A DNA stretch of 64,000 bases from Anniella stebbinsi (taxonomy: Eukaryota > Chordata > Lepidosauria > Squamata > Anniellidae): the NCBI GenBank assembly GCA_029215795.1, contig JARDYH010000005.1, forward strand, positions 36,214,001-36,278,000, written 5' to 3'. Below, piece after piece: positions 1-11,357 of the stretch (within the stretch, counting starts at the first letter, position 1; every line of letters begins with the position of its first letter). Under the pieces are notes generated by a model, which was not told where the DNA came from, made no database searches, and worked only from the letters and a program-made list of their open reading frames with translations. The position numbers and the translations under genes are program-made.

Positions 1-112
1 CCCCCCATCTTCAATATGGGGATAATAATAGTGACTTACCTGACAGGGTTGTTGCAAGGATTGCAATCAGTTAATGCACTTTGGACATTTAAAAGCTTTA
101 TTGTATAGCTAT
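1..112 (+). repeat. MIR-like SINE, 3' half
   Basis: AATATGGGGATAATAATAGT followed by GGGTTGTTGCAAGGATTG matches the 3' half of MIR-type CORE-SINEs as remembered. The 5' part lies before the window. Confidence 0.55.
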
Positions 113-117
113 TGAAT

Positions 118-440
118 TTCTTTCAGCCTGAGGACTGAATTCCTCTTCCAAGAAGCTCTCTGGGATTTTATTCCAGAATCCAGGGGTAGGCAGGGCTGAA
201 GGGAACAGGGGGCAGGATGAAACCCTCCCCCCAATATATTTTAGATTAGAGATTTTACTGCCAGTAGCTAAGCTCTAGGAGAGGCATTTCAATCTTTTAG
301 AATAGGAGATACTTGCACAAAACTCAGGAAACAATGAAATAATCAGGGAGCTGGGGCTGGGGCAGGGGGTATGACCATCTGGGGAACACCAGATGGCCAG
401 ATTGAGACTCCAGCTGGCCAGGGAGCTGGGTCCAGAAGTC
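118..440 (+). repeat. hAT-like interspersed repeat, family H1
   Basis: Contains the family landmarks TTACTGCCAGTAGCTAAGC, GGAGAGGCATTTCAATC and GGGGAACACCAGATGGCCAG, shared with 47087-47405 and in reverse with 2390-2697. No coding capacity. Confidence 0.5.
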
Positions 441-919
441 AGTATTTTAATTTCCCACAATGCTTCCAAGGTAGTGTCACTCTGAGGGATCATGGGAAAT
501 TAAACAGCAAGCCCCAGACACAGACACTGTGATATGACAGGCGTCAGCAGTGGACCCTACTGAGGCTTTGAACCCTTGACATCAGGCCTTAGAGGTCCTT
601 CTTATCATATGAGTGGTGAGCAAGGAGATCAGCAGAATCCAGCCATTATTACCAATCATTGGCTCCTACCAGGAGCCACGGGCCATGTTGTGTAGATGCT
701 AGATCCCTCCATGCATTAATCATGCAAAAGTGGCTACACTGGTAGCTTCACTCCTATGTTCAGATGGCTTCCTCACTCTGCTCCCCAACTTCCACACACT
801 TTGAGCATGGATGTCTACAGCAGGAAAGCCTGTGCACTTCCTGAGCAACTTTTTGGCATCTATAGTCTAACTAAACATCTGACCTCTAAACTATTAATGT
901 TTTGGCTGAAACTGACTAG
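441..919. other. Unannotated intergenic
   Basis: No credible exon, RNA gene or repeat recognised; short open frames only. Confidence 0.4.
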
Positions 920-943
920 CACACACACACACACACACACACA
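920..943. repeat. (CA)n microsatellite
   Basis: About 11 uninterrupted CA units directly beside a repeat fragment. Confidence 0.9.
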
Positions 944-947
944 GAAT

Positions 948-1012
948 AAAGAGTCTTGTAGTACCTTAAAGACTAACAAATTTATTCTGGCATAAGCCTT
1001 CGTGGACTCAAA
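948..1012. repeat. Fragment of a dispersed repeat related to 20165-20480
   Basis: GTCTTGTAGTACCTTAAAGA and GGCATAAGCCTTCGTGGACT resemble GTGTCTTGTGGCAGCCTAAA and GGCATAAACTTTTGTAGATA in the second copy. Confidence 0.5.
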
Positions 1013-2047
1013 GACTAATACAACTACTCTCCAGAAATGGTTACAAAGAAAGATTTAACCCCATGATATCGTATAATCAACTAAACACAAAAATGGAGGG
1101 CAGTTCTGTTCCTTCACACCTGCAACCACTGTTGATTCTCACCATACAAGCAGTGGTTCATTTTTTAGCAAAAAGAATGGTGGAGCCAAGTCTATCTGGA
1201 AACACCATCCAGAGATTTCTAATGGGTAGCTCTCTGCACTTTTCATCATGGTCTATTACCCAAGCACAGATTAAGTGGTTGGTTCCTATGCAACTCCAAA
1301 AGTAGCTTTGTTTGACCCACTTACCTTGTTAGTGTACTGAATGCTGTTGGGGAATAAGTGGCTCCTAATGGTCCTGCCTGCTTTCCTCAAGTGATTTTTA
1401 TCTCTCTGTTTTTACAACTTGCCCAGGCTGCCGGGAAGAGTTGAGGAAAGGCCATGGCAAAAGTTGCTAGGAAGCTGCATAGTTGCTATCAACAGTAAAT
1501 AAAAGACAGGCAAAGGGAAGCTGCTGGGAGATGTGGGGGGAACAGGCCAGGGTGTTTGAGGGCTTTATCAAACCTACTATTTTTCTCCTGGGTTGCTTCT
1601 GCGGGTTCCCCCGCCGTTTCCTATGCAAAACTAGCATTTTGAATCAGACGTGGTTGGTGTTGCTGAGATACCTCAGCTTGGCCTGTTGAACTTTGCCTGT
1701 TTCGGACTTTGTCCATTCAGGGATAAATCAAAACAGAAAATAAAAACTGCGACCTCAGGGCAGGAGAGCAGCAGGATGGGGATGACGTCATGCAAGTTCA
1801 GCGCTGAAGAAGTGGAGCAAAGTCGCGGCAGATGTGCTTAAAACCGCCCATGTGATAATGACCTGAGAGACCATGATAAAATGCCCACAGGCCCTGTGCA
1901 CCCTCGTGGCTATTTCATACACTGTATTCTTTTTTGGTGTACCTTTATGGTGTTTTAAGTGTACACCTAAAATAGAAACTGTGAATGTGATACACATTTA
2001 TCTGCATACACATGAATCATACCAGTACACTCATCAGAGACCCAATG
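1013..2047. other. Unannotated intergenic with a consensus CRE
   Basis: No exon recognised. A full palindromic CRE, TGACGTCA, lies at 1783-1790, followed by a small CpG cluster (AGCGCTG, GTCGCGGC) to 1830. Otherwise no clear structure. Confidence 0.4.
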
Positions 2048-2087
2048 TGATGATGAGGATGATGAGGATGATGATGATGATGGTGAT
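2048..2087. repeat. (GAT)n microsatellite with tail-like flank
   Basis: Imperfect GAT/GAG triplets. The following 2088-2200 AT-rich segment (many AACA/AAAC words) may be the reversed 3' end of an L2-like LINE, low confidence. Confidence 0.7.
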
Positions 2088-2389
2088 ACAAATTTATATT
2101 GTGCTCTATACCAGAGTGCATTCCAATTAACCAAAACATACAAAACACAACAATATTAACAAAAAACAATAAATCCACATTAGATAAACTACTAACCAGA
2201 AACTAATCTAATTCACAACTATCAATTAAAACAACCAAACAATTTAGAACCCAAGAACAAATGGATTGTTCCTCACTGCTTGAAGGTGCCTGTTGAGTGG
2301 ATGCTTGATGATGAAACCAGGTAATGTGTGAAATGGCTCCCAGATAAGCAGGGCCCCACCTAAGCTGCTCAATATCCCATAGGTCAAGT

Positions 2390-2697
2390 GTGCAAAACCT
2401 AAGTCCTGGAGGGGGGCAAATCTGGCCCTCTGGGGGTCCCTGGCCACCAATCATTTGGTAGTTTCCTGGCTTTAATGCAGTTTTTCCCTATTCCAAGGGG
2501 TTGAAATGCCTCTCTGAAGGCTTCGTTATTGGCAATAAGAGCTTTGAGCCACAATATGCCGGTATTTTTGATATCTTGGCACTGCCCCATTTGCCTTTCA
2601 CTCCACGCCCTTTGCCTTCTGCCCACCCACCATTGGAATGCATCCTCCCCACCCAGAGCTTCTCCAAATGGAATTCAGCCCCTCAGGTGGAAAGATC
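2390..2697 (-). repeat. Family H1 repeat, reverse orientation
   Basis: GAAATGCCTCTCTGAAGGC, TATTGGCAATAAGAGCTTTG and AATTCAGCCCCTCAGG are reverse complements of family H1 landmarks. Open frames across it on both strands have no domain. Confidence 0.5.
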
Positions 2698-3377
2698 AGC
2701 TCCACTGTAATAGATGACAAGGAGCCTTGTTCAATATATTTGGTCTGTGTGAGATTGAAAGAGAACGAGAGAGATAATTCATCTCTGGCCTACAAAGGTG
2801 AATTGCAAATAGGAACATACACGGTCGTACTATATTATGTTTCTAATGCGTAAGGACTGAATATGGTAGATCAAAGGCAGTGAATTCAGGAGTATTAAGA
2901 GCATTGACCTGGAAGCATGAGATGACTGCCATCTCCAATACCATAGACCTATTGTGAATTTTGGTTGCTGCTTTTGCGGTTTGCTGGGATAAACCTAATG
3001 CTATTACATACAAATGGACCATGCTTTTTCTTGACCAAAAGTTGGACTGATGTGTGTAATTAGGAAACAGTTGTGTTTCATTTTCATGTCAATCCCATGG
3101 AAGTGGGCTATCCTGTTGGTGAGGGCCTCAGCTATTTTACAGCAGGAGCTGGAGTTCTGGACACATGCACTCTTATGTTCTCATTAAGAAAGCACCTGCT
3201 ATTCTTCAGTTCCTGGCCCTCAGGAAAGCCTTGTCACTGAGTATTGTAGAGAAACACAGCAGCAGAAAACCATTCTTGCCCTAAAACCTTACAAAGGGAA
3301 CATTAAAGTTCTGAAAACTGAAATGACTTACCAATGACCACACAATCATCCTCATCATCTAGATATTGTTTGCAGTG
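2698..3377. other. Unannotated intergenic
   Basis: AT-rich unique-looking sequence; nothing supportable. Confidence 0.4.
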
Positions 3378-3490
3378 TCCCCAAACTCATGCTCTCCAGA
3401 TGTGTTGGACTATAACTCCCACCATCCCTTGGTGTGGATGTTGGGTATTGTAGTCTAGCAGTTCTGGGGGTCACCAGACTAGGAAAGGCT
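3378..3490. repeat. Family P palindromic repeat
   Basis: CCAGATGTGTTGGACTATAA on the left mirrors TGTAGTCTAGCAGTTCTGG on the right, with the family core ACTATAACTCCCACCATCC. About 110 bp, no coding capacity. Confidence 0.6.
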
Positions 3491-3546
3491 ATTTTAGAGT
3501 TTTGTAAGTATTTCACAAAGATGTATCCCAGTAATCCTAGCAGTAG

Positions 3547-3675
3547 GCTTCCCCAACTTGGTGGCCTTCAGATTTGTTGGACTACAGCTTCCATTCACAT
3601 TTTGCCATGCTGGCTGGAGATGTTGGGGGCTATAGTCCAACACATCAGGGGGGCACTAGGTTGAGGAAGGTTGCC
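3547..3675. repeat. Family P palindromic repeat
   Basis: CTTCCCCAACTTGGTGGCCT at the left and GGGCACTAGGTTGAGGAAGG at the right are inverted. The centre has GGACTACAGCTTCCATTC and GCTATAGTCCAACACATC. One of the clearest copies. Confidence 0.7.
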
Positions 3676-4114
3676 TTACCACAAGCTTGAAAGATAAGCC
3701 CGTCAGCAGTGGAAGGCTATAATATTATAGACGGGACAGATAGTTGGGGGCTCACATAAGGCTGCCTAGTAAGATCATAGCTGAGGTGAGATTTGAAGGG
3801 CTGACAGGTCACGCTCTCTGTAAGTGAGCTTTTGAGTTGCATAGAACTCTTCCTTAGGCTTGCTTATAAGCAAGCAAGCAAATAAAAATAAGGAAAAAAA
3901 CATGCTTCCGATAGTAAAGGAGAAGGTAGATGTTTGCTATCTTACTTTACCATGAGACTTCTTTCAATACCTTTCCAAAAAACAGGAGTGACAATATTGA
4001 GACTGAAGGTGCTGACATGTGGGCAGTTGAAAGGGCAGAGATAAGCAGAGTACATTTCACACCACCTGAAAGGAATGAGGACCAATGGTGATTATTATTC
4101 TGTGCCTTCAGGCT

Positions 4115-4660
4115 AGGGTGGTGTGGTGGTTAGAGTGTTGGGCTTGGACCGGTAAGATTTTGCTTCAGAACCCTGATCATCCATGAAGTTCTTGGCTAAT
4201 CATTGTATCTCAGCCAAACTACTTCGCAGGGGCTGATGTAAGGATAAAATTGAATCATGCCGTACAGGGATGGGGTCAGTGGTAGGCATGGTTGGGCACC
4301 TGCTAAGGTCTCACATCTGAGTAAGGCCCACTGACAAGAGGCCCCCTGGAGTTGCTGCTCTTCACCATTGCAAGCAGCTTTTTCACTTGCCTCTCCTTCT
4401 GGCCCAGACAACGCTGGTGGTGAGAATGAGGAGATGCCACTGCCTACTTGCTCACTGGCTCTCTGCCTGGCAAGTAGCAATGATGAGAAGAACAATGAGG
4501 AGCAATAGCAGCAACAGCTAGTGACAATGGGGGTGAGAAGGAATATTCACCAGGAGGGGGGGGGGGGTGCGGCATTGAAGCTGTCATGCCAAGGAGCCGA
4601 CACTAGTGCCATGTACCCAACCCTGGGCTTCTTGGAGGAAGAGTAGAATTTACAAATATC
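4115..4660 (+). repeat. MIR-like SINE, interrupted
   Basis: The tRNA-like 5' part (GGTGTGGTGGTTAGAGTGTT) and CORE-like part (4115-4260) are separated from a tail resembling CTTGGAGGAAGAGTAGAATT (4630-4660) by about 350 bp of foreign sequence with a G run (4554-4567). Confidence 0.45.
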
Positions 4661-5029
4661 ATCAATAACTCTCCTCCTTTAGCCCTTGCTTATCAGATTG
4701 TGCTGCAGTTCCATACTCTCTTGCTTGGGAATAAGCCTCCCTGAACTCAGTAGACTTCTGAGTAAGTCTATATAAAAGTGAGCTGTTTGGCTACCTGACC
4801 CAAAGGAGCAAGACGAGATTGTATCTATGAATAGTAAATCTCATATTGTAGATAGTTTTGCATCGGCTTCTTTCCAAAGGCTGATTGTCCTATCTCAACA
4901 TAGCCATGTTTGCATGTTTCTGCGTATGCATGTATAAGCTGCAGCAGAATCAGGAGGGATTGCTGATTTGTACGCAAATGTAGCATTGTGTCTTTGTTAG
5001 GCTGCATAATCATTTAACTGTATGATAGG
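4661..5029. other. Unannotated intergenic
   Basis: Contains a fragment like family C near 4735-4765 (AACTCAGTAGACTTCTGAGT); otherwise nothing recognised. Confidence 0.4.
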
Positions 5030-5384
5030 GGTATGCTTAGGCTGACCATATGAAAAGGAGGACAGGGCTCATGTAACTTTAACTGTGGTAGAGAAAAGGG
5101 AATTCCAGCCAGTGTCATTTATATGCAATTAGTTCCAGATGAAATTCCCTCTTCATCACAACAGTTAAAGTTGCAGGAACTATACTAGAGTGACCATATA
5201 CAAAAGAAGGCAGGCCCCCTGCAACTTTAACTGTTGTGATGAAGAGGGAATTTCACCAGGAACAGGGAATTTCACCAGGAACTAATTGCATACAAATGAC
5301 ACTGGCTGAAATTCTCTTTTCTCTACAACTGTTAAAGTTACATGAGCCCTGTCCTCCTTTTCATGTGGTCAGCCTAGGTATGCT
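5030..5384. mobile_element. Foldback hAT-like element, copy 1
   Basis: Element body 5038-5376 (339 bp), bounded by TAGGCTGACC and GGTCAGCCTA, flanked by perfect 8-bp duplications GGTATGCT (5030-5037, 5377-5384). It folds into two near-complementary arms of about 150 nt. No coding capacity. The 8-bp duplication is typical of the hAT superfamily. Confidence 0.88.
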
Positions 5385-5389
5385 AGAAA

Positions 5390-5518
5390 GGGGTGGGCAG
5401 AAAGTCAATCTTCAGATGTTTTGGACCTGAACCCCCAGCATTCCTGACCATTGGCTATGTCAGCAAGGGCTTCTGGGAGTTGAAGTCCAAAATATCTGGA
5501 GATCTGCCCACCCCTGGA
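5390..5518. repeat. Family P-related palindromic repeat
   Basis: GGGTGGGCAG at the left pairs with CTGCCCACCCC at the right. The inner parts TTCAGATGTTTTGGACCTGA and GAAGTCCAAAATATCTGGAG are inverted. It begins just after foldback copy 1. Confidence 0.65.
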
Positions 5519-5990
5519 CTAGAGTGTATGACATTGGCTTGGCTTTTTCCGTTCAAGAAAAGACTTGCAATCCTATGGAGTATCCCACGGTTAGAAGGGG
5601 AATAACAGCTTTCACTTAATCTCCTTTGCTGCTGCTGCACCTGTCACACTGTTCTATAGGGTCCCCCACCCCTACACAGTAGGGAAGACTGCAGGGAGAA
5701 GGGGAGAATTTGTGACAATTTGTGAGAATCCCCTGACCTTAGCCAGAATAAAATCTGGAATCACCTTTTTTTAAAGTTGGGTCTGCATCCCTGATACCAG
5801 AAAGCAATTTGTAGGTATCTCTCACAAGGATGGTTTGCAGCATTCTTCATAAAATGCCATATTGCTTCCTGGTGGCTTTTCATGTGATACATATGTTTGC
5901 TTCATTAAAATGTGTAAAGCAGCAGCTGCCAATAGGAGGGGATTTCTCATTCTAATTATGTGAGAGGCAAGGAAGCAGCAATGAACTATA
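5519..5990. other. Unannotated intergenic
   Basis: Unique-looking sequence without supportable features. Confidence 0.4.
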
Positions 5991-6090
5991 CCAGCCTTCT
6001 CCAACCTGGTGCTAGCATAGTGGGCATGCTAGCTAGGAATTATGGGAGTGGTAGTCCAACCCACCTGGAAGCACCAAGTTGGGGAAAATT
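5991..6090. repeat. Family P palindromic repeat
   Basis: CAGCCTTCTCCAACCTGGTG pairs with CACCAAGTTGGGGAAAATT, around GGGCATGCTAGC and GTAGTCCAACCCACC. Confidence 0.6.
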
Positions 6091-6865
6091 GAACCACACC
6101 AGCACTGGCCACCTCTGCATTTATTAAAACTTTTGTCCAATGATTTCCAAATAGCTGCTTATCTAGAACTTCATAAACTGCTATTTCTGTGTGAAGTTCA
6201 TCAAACATATCACAAAGTGGCTTACATCATACATAACTGGCATTGGCCACTGAATTGTCTTCACAATGGCAAACATGTTTTGGTCGACATTACATTAGGA
6301 GTAACTCGTGTCTCTCCTGGATTCATTTGCTCCATTTAACAACATTCTTTGCATGCAAAATCATTGAGACAGAACTGAATACTGGTAGAATACCCAAGTT
6401 CAGACAGAAGACAAAGAATAGTCTGATTCTGCACAGCATGAAATGCCAGCCATGTAATGTGATCATCTTCTCCACAAAAGTTGAAAGCATTACATTTGCG
6501 ACAGTCAATTTGCATGTGTTTTTTGGAAAGAGCACTCCTAGTGGCTATGTCAGCCATGGGTTTACAATAAAACTAAACAAGTTGCGTACTACCTCATTCA
6601 AAATTTACACATCACCTGAGTGGCCATTGTGGAAGATGGATACCATTGTGAAACAAGGCCAAATTTGAATTGGCCTTGTATCCTGTTTTGATCAGCAAGC
6701 CAAACTAGATTTGACCCCAAATGTCATGCTTCTGCTCCAAAGTGCATATTTTTCCACTTTTCACAATTCAGCTCTATTTAAGGCTCATCTGGGGTGACCT
6801 GGTGCTAAAGCAACCATCAGACATTCGTCCAGCTTCACATATAGATTCTTCGCTTTAGTGCAAGA
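6091..6865. other. Unannotated intergenic
   Basis: The 141-codon open frame at 6243-6668 has no recognisable domain and no gene-like context; treated as chance. Confidence 0.4.
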
Positions 6866-7282
6866 ATGGGCAACTTGTGGCTCTCCAGATTATGGTGACC
6901 AGATGGAAAGGAGGACAGGGCTCCTGTATATTTAATAGTTGTATAGAAAAGGGAATTTCAGCAGATGTCATTTGTATGCATGCAGCACCTGGTGAAATTC
7001 CCCCTTCATCACAACAGTTAAAGCTGCAGGAGCCCTGCCCTCTTTTACTAGAGCGACCAGATACAAAAGAGGGCAGGGCTCCTGCAGCTTTAACTGTTGT
7101 GATGAAGAGGAAATTTTACCAGGTGCTGCATGCATACAAGAGAAACCTGCTGAAATTCCCTTTTCATACAACTGTTAAAGATACAGGAGCCTTGTCGTCC
7201 TTTTCATATATCACCGTACTCCAGATGTTTTGGTCTCAACTCCCATCAGCCTTCACCATTTGCCATGCTGGCAAGGGCTGAT
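6866..7282. repeat. Family P palindromic repeat split by foldback copy 2
   Basis: The left piece (6866-6890, ending CTCTCCAGAT) and right piece (7227-7282, GTTTTGGTCTCAACTCCCAT onward) form one family P unit once the foldback insertion and one duplication are removed. Confidence 0.65.
6883..7226. mobile_element. Foldback hAT-like element, copy 2
   Basis: Body 6891-7218 (328 bp), bounded by TATGGTGACC and ATCACCGTA, with perfect 8-bp duplications CTCCAGAT at 6883-6890 and 7219-7226. Same family as 5038-5376. It sits inside a family P repeat (6866-7282). Open frames on both strands here are by-products of the palindrome. Confidence 0.88.
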
Positions 7283-7544
7283 TTCATCATTTAGAGAACT
7301 TACATCTAGTCCAAACTCTGAAATATTGAAGTGTGTCTTGTTTTTTGAAGGAACAGTTACATTTTTCGATTCTTGCCAGTGAAGTGATTCACTGTAGCTG
7401 TAAGGCAGTCTGTACTTACTAAAAAAAACCATGTCAGAAAAATGAAATGCAATCCATGTTTCCGTGTTCATAAAAGTGTCATTGACAGTGATGAAATTAT
7501 AGTGGTATTTAGTTATACTTTTCTTTCTAGGTTGCTTTTCTTTC

Positions 7545-7935
7545 AAAGACCTTTAAAGTCACATGAAACATAAAACAAAAACCCGATAAAATAACCAGAA
7601 ATACAAAAATAACAATCAATATACACAAAATGAATAAACATAGAGGAGAAAAACCCAAAACCCAATAATAAATGAACAGCAAACCAAGAGAAAATAAAAA
7701 CTATTCCAAGCCAAAACCCCAATGAAACAAGACAGTTTTAATCGAGTATCAGGAAATCTATAAGGTGAGGGTCACATAAATTTTCTGTTTGGGAGGTTTT
7801 CTCCCAAAGTGTAGGCACCGCTATAAACAAAGTTCTGTCACATGTTACCACCAACCATGCTCCTTATAGTTGCAGGATACTGTGCAGGGTATCTGCAGAA
7901 GATCTCAATGGGTGGGCAGTTTCAAGCAGTATGTA
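7545..7935 (-). repeat. Probable L2-like LINE 3' region, reverse
   Basis: An A-rich block of AAAACAAAAACC-type words (7560-7740) and the following CCCAAAGTGTAGGCACCGC (7815-) resemble the reversed 3' end of amniote L2-like LINEs. Divergent. Confidence 0.35.
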
Positions 7936-8152
7936 GTGCAATCAAACAACAACAACCCAGGAAAGATACATATGTATTATTCTTCACCTTAATACCCATT
8001 TTAAGGGTGACATTGCATTAGGAGTATTCACTTTATTTCTCCCTTCCACTGTTGCTGTTCCTAGACCAATTCATTTGAAATCCATCCATTACCCAAGCTG
8101 CCATTTTATAAAATGGCCACCACTTCCAAAGAAGGCCAAATTTAAACTGGCC

Positions 8153-8547
8153 CTAGGTAGGAACATAGGAAGCCGCAATATACTAAGTCAGAGCATTGGT
8201 CCATCTAGCTTAGTATTGTCAATACTGACTGGCAGTGGCTCTCCAGGTTTCAGGCAGGAGTTTTCCCAACCTAAGTCTCAAATGACAAACCACACTGGTC
8301 CTTAACAAAAAACAGATATGATACAGCAAAGTTAAGGAAAACAACTACAATGGTGCCAGTAGTAACAACTTAGTTGCTATCTGAGCAGATATATCTATAA
8401 AATGTTTATTTCATTAAAAGACTTTATAAAGATTTGTTACTACTGGTGCCATTGTAGTTGTTTTCCCAACCCAAGCTGGAAATGCTGAGGATCAAACCTG
8501 GGACCTTCTGCATGCAAAGCAGTTGCTCTTTCACCAGGCTATGACCC
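8153..8547 (-). repeat. tRNA-derived SINE, reverse orientation, split by an insertion
   Basis: Head and tail are recognisable on the minus strand: the B-box-like GGATCAAACCTGGGACC (8490-8506) and ACTAAGTCAGAGCATTGGTC (8181-8200), the reversed tail. The unit is split at 8276-8460 by a segment flanked by 15-bp direct repeats. Confidence 0.7.
8261..8475. mobile_element. 185-bp insertion with 15-bp duplications and inverted arms
   Basis: 8276-8460 lies between TTTTCCCAACCTAAG (8261-8275) and TTTTCCCAACCCAAG (8461-8475), 14 of 15 identical. Inside, 8336-8368 and 8434-8466 are inverted repeats pairing at 31 of 33 positions around a 65-nt spacer; the right arm runs 6 nt into the duplication. A long duplication suggests target-primed retroposition. 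Confidence 0.65.
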
Positions 8548-9405
8548 CACCGTATTCTGGTATGCTTGAAATACTATTGTATAAATGTGGACATTTGTCT
8601 ACACTCCCTTCTTTCTGGTTGACATCACCCTCATTCTTAAGAGTAAGCTTCATCTCTTCCTTTCTGTCCCAGACCTCTTCTTCATACTTGAAATGCCAAA
8701 CTGAATAATAGGATGCAACATCAGCATTTTTGTGACTGCTCTTTTCTGCCCTCCTTTTTCAGAGAAAGGAGGTGTGGGGGGAGGCGATCTCAAGAATAAG
8801 GCTCCCTTTCCTGGGTCTAGCCTCCAAAATAATGTGCAGCATATCTACAAAGCCAGGCTGTCAGAGGAGGGGGTAGGGAAGAGATTGCTAGCAATCAAAA
8901 AGTAGGCAAAACAGCTCTCTTTTCTTTTGTTTCCTTTATCAGTCTCCAGTCTCCCAGTTACTGCTGCTGCACACTTTCAAGGCAGCACAACCACCCCGAT
9001 GGCACAGTTCTATGACTTGCAAGGTGAAAAACGAATACCAAATACCACCAGGGTTCCTGTTCTGTCTCTTAGCAACGGACCAGCTTGTTGCCTAGCAGCA
9101 CATCGGCATCTTACATACTTAATTAGGCTGCAAGTATCTCAGAGGCTTCTATGCCTGGGGATGCAAAGGCATTGATTATATTCTAAAGCAGGCAAGGCCT
9201 GCTCCTGGGAGTATCCTATTGATCTTTCTGCTGCATTGAAAGAACCTTTTATTCTAATATTAGCGACAACCCTCTGCCCTCTTACTCAGGATGCTAAGTT
9301 CTTCAGATGTATTTAGTACTAGTTCCAGGTTTGTTAAGTTTGATAGGAGTGCGGAGGGAAGGAAATTTCCATGCTTTCCCCAACCCCACTCGTTACCTAC
9401 CCCAT
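8548..9405. other. Unannotated intergenic
   Basis: No supportable exon or repeat. Confidence 0.4.
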
Positions 9406-9411
9406 ACCCCA

Positions 9412-9715
9412 GAGGTGAGCAACTGTGGGAGGACCAGGAGCCATTTTGCCCCCCCATGGATCCCCCTCCATATGGGTGCTGAAATTTCTTTTTTAAAAAA
9501 AATATATTTAATTTTAAAAAAATTGAAAATACTGTCTGTAGTGCTATGGAGCACTAAAAGAGTCACATTTAGCATGCAAACAAGTTAAATTTGATTCCTT
9601 TGGAGCATCAGAATGCTATGGATGCCATCTTGTTTCATAAAAAGTAGAAAATGGCTGAATTTGGGGGGTGATGAAGCCCTTGGGCTGCATGTTTTCCACT
9701 TCTGCCATTACACCC
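9412..9715. repeat. Probable hAT-like element
   Basis: Left end CCAGAGGTGAGCAACTGTGG and right end GCATGTTTTCCACTTCTGCC are imperfectly inverted and of the CAGNGGTGG-like hAT type. The interior is AT-rich (9485-9530). Duplications not resolved. Confidence 0.4.
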
Positions 9716-9903
9716 AGCCCCTTGTGCAGTGGGGCTGACCTGAACTCACACTTGCTACAATAGCAGAGGCTTCAGTGATGAATGGCATGAAAATTAGAGC
9801 TTCTCTTGCACACATCCTGCACTCTCCAATTGATCATTGATGCTGTTGCTGCTATAAGCCAAGGGCAGGCAGACCTCTAGCTTGATTTTTAAACATTGAT
9901 TTT

Positions 9904-10352
9904 GGGCACAATCCTGTGGAGATAGTTGTCAGCCTCCGAACTTGGAGGCTGAAGACTATCCAATGCAAGGTGGCTTGAGCATGAAGGTGATCCTTGCCTT
10001 CATGCTCCAACCCCCTGTATTTTTGGCTAGAGAGGTGATTCCACCTGTCTGAATGGAGAGCTTCAGAGTGAGGGGGAGGCTGCACAGAGCATAGGAAGTG
10101 GCATAAAGCCGCTTCCCCAGTCTCCTCCCTTCCCTGACCCCAGGACCACTCTCTCTTTGCCCTCTCCATTTGCGAGCACAGAGAAATAGCCAGTGTGGCA
10201 AGAACCACACTGGCTACAAGGGAGCAAGAAAGGGGGTAGGGAGCATGGTTTCTGAGAACCGAGGTCAGAGCTCTGGCTCTAACCTTGGTTCCGAGAAACT
10301 GAAAAATCCTATGGCCCTCTAGATGGTGTCTAGTGGGCATAGGATTGTACCC
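9904..10352. repeat. Non-autonomous DNA element with family C-type ends
   Basis: GGGCACAATCCTGTG at the left pairs with CATAGGATTGTACCC at the right, about 450 bp. The 162-codon minus-strand open frame inside has no domain and is considered fortuitous. Confidence 0.5.
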
Positions 10353-10354
10353 TT

Positions 10355-10725
10355 AGTTTGTTATTTGATTTACACCCCACCTGTCAACCAAGGAAATGGT
10401 ACTTCAAGCGTCTAACAGTAATAAGAACAGTAATAAGAACTAAAATTTAAAATAGAACTTTGTTAAGACAAACATAAAACAAATACATCAAAAACACAGC
10501 TAAAAAAATGTACAATGAAAAAAGAATAAAAACAGCACCCATCCCAACTGGCAGATCAACTTACATGCCAAAGTCCTGCTTGAATAAAAATGTCTTTGCC
10601 TGCCAGTGTGGAGGAATAGCAGAGAGGTGGCCAATCTAGCCTCCCTTAGCAGGGAATTCCAGAGTCTGGAAACAGGCACGGTCTACCAACTGGAGTTAGG
10701 TGCAAAATATTGGCTGGGAAGGGGG
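10355..10725 (-). repeat. Probable L2-like LINE 3' region, reverse
   Basis: TTGATTTACACCCCACCTG, an A-rich block, then AGGGAATTCCAGAGTCTGG are the reversed 3'UTR/ORF end pattern seen in amniote L2-like LINEs. Confidence 0.4.
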
Positions 10726-11357
10726 GGATATTCTTAGAATTAAGGACTCAGGGTTCCTCTGAGTGCATACTCAAGCCAGGAATTTGTTTTCCGTATCAGA
10801 ACTGAGCTCAAAGTCCTGTCATAGAAAAATCCAGTTCCACCCCACCCCAGCTTTCTTCCATCTCAGCACCCTTTTTGTTGCTGCTAATGGGAACCAGTAA
10901 CCCTTGCTAATCTACTGCAAATCATCCAGAGATCTACCTTCTGTCCACACCTGCTGTTGGCAGATCAAAGGCCAAGACTAAGCCTCCATTTCCTAACCCA
11001 GCCCTCTCTCTAATACCCAAACAGATTATAGCTTCCAGCTCCCAAGGAAGAAATAAAGAACATTTTCTAGAAGGTGCATTCAGAATAGGGGGCATTACCT
11101 CCTTACCTTACCTCGTCCCACTCTTGAACCCATGTCCTGGTGAGTTATGGGGAAGCTTTGTAAACATGTCGACCCTTTTTCCATAAACCTGGAGCTACTT
11201 TTAGTTGGGGAAGAGGGATATTGCTCACCCCTTTTTGTGTTACACTGTTGAAGGTGGTTGGGATGTCCAAAGTCAAAGGTGACAGGTAGTTTTGCCACTA
11301 CTGCAATGTTGTTCCCAAAGGCAGAGCTTTAATGTTACCCATTCTGACAGCCACTCA
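10726..11357. other. Unannotated intergenic
   Basis: Nothing supportable. Confidence 0.4.

Noticed and set aside
6243..6668. 141-codon open frame
   Set aside because: No domain, no splice or promoter context, AT-rich composition like the surrounding DNA.
9852..10340. 162-codon minus-strand open frame
   Set aside because: Coincides almost exactly with a non-autonomous DNA element bounded by inverted ends.
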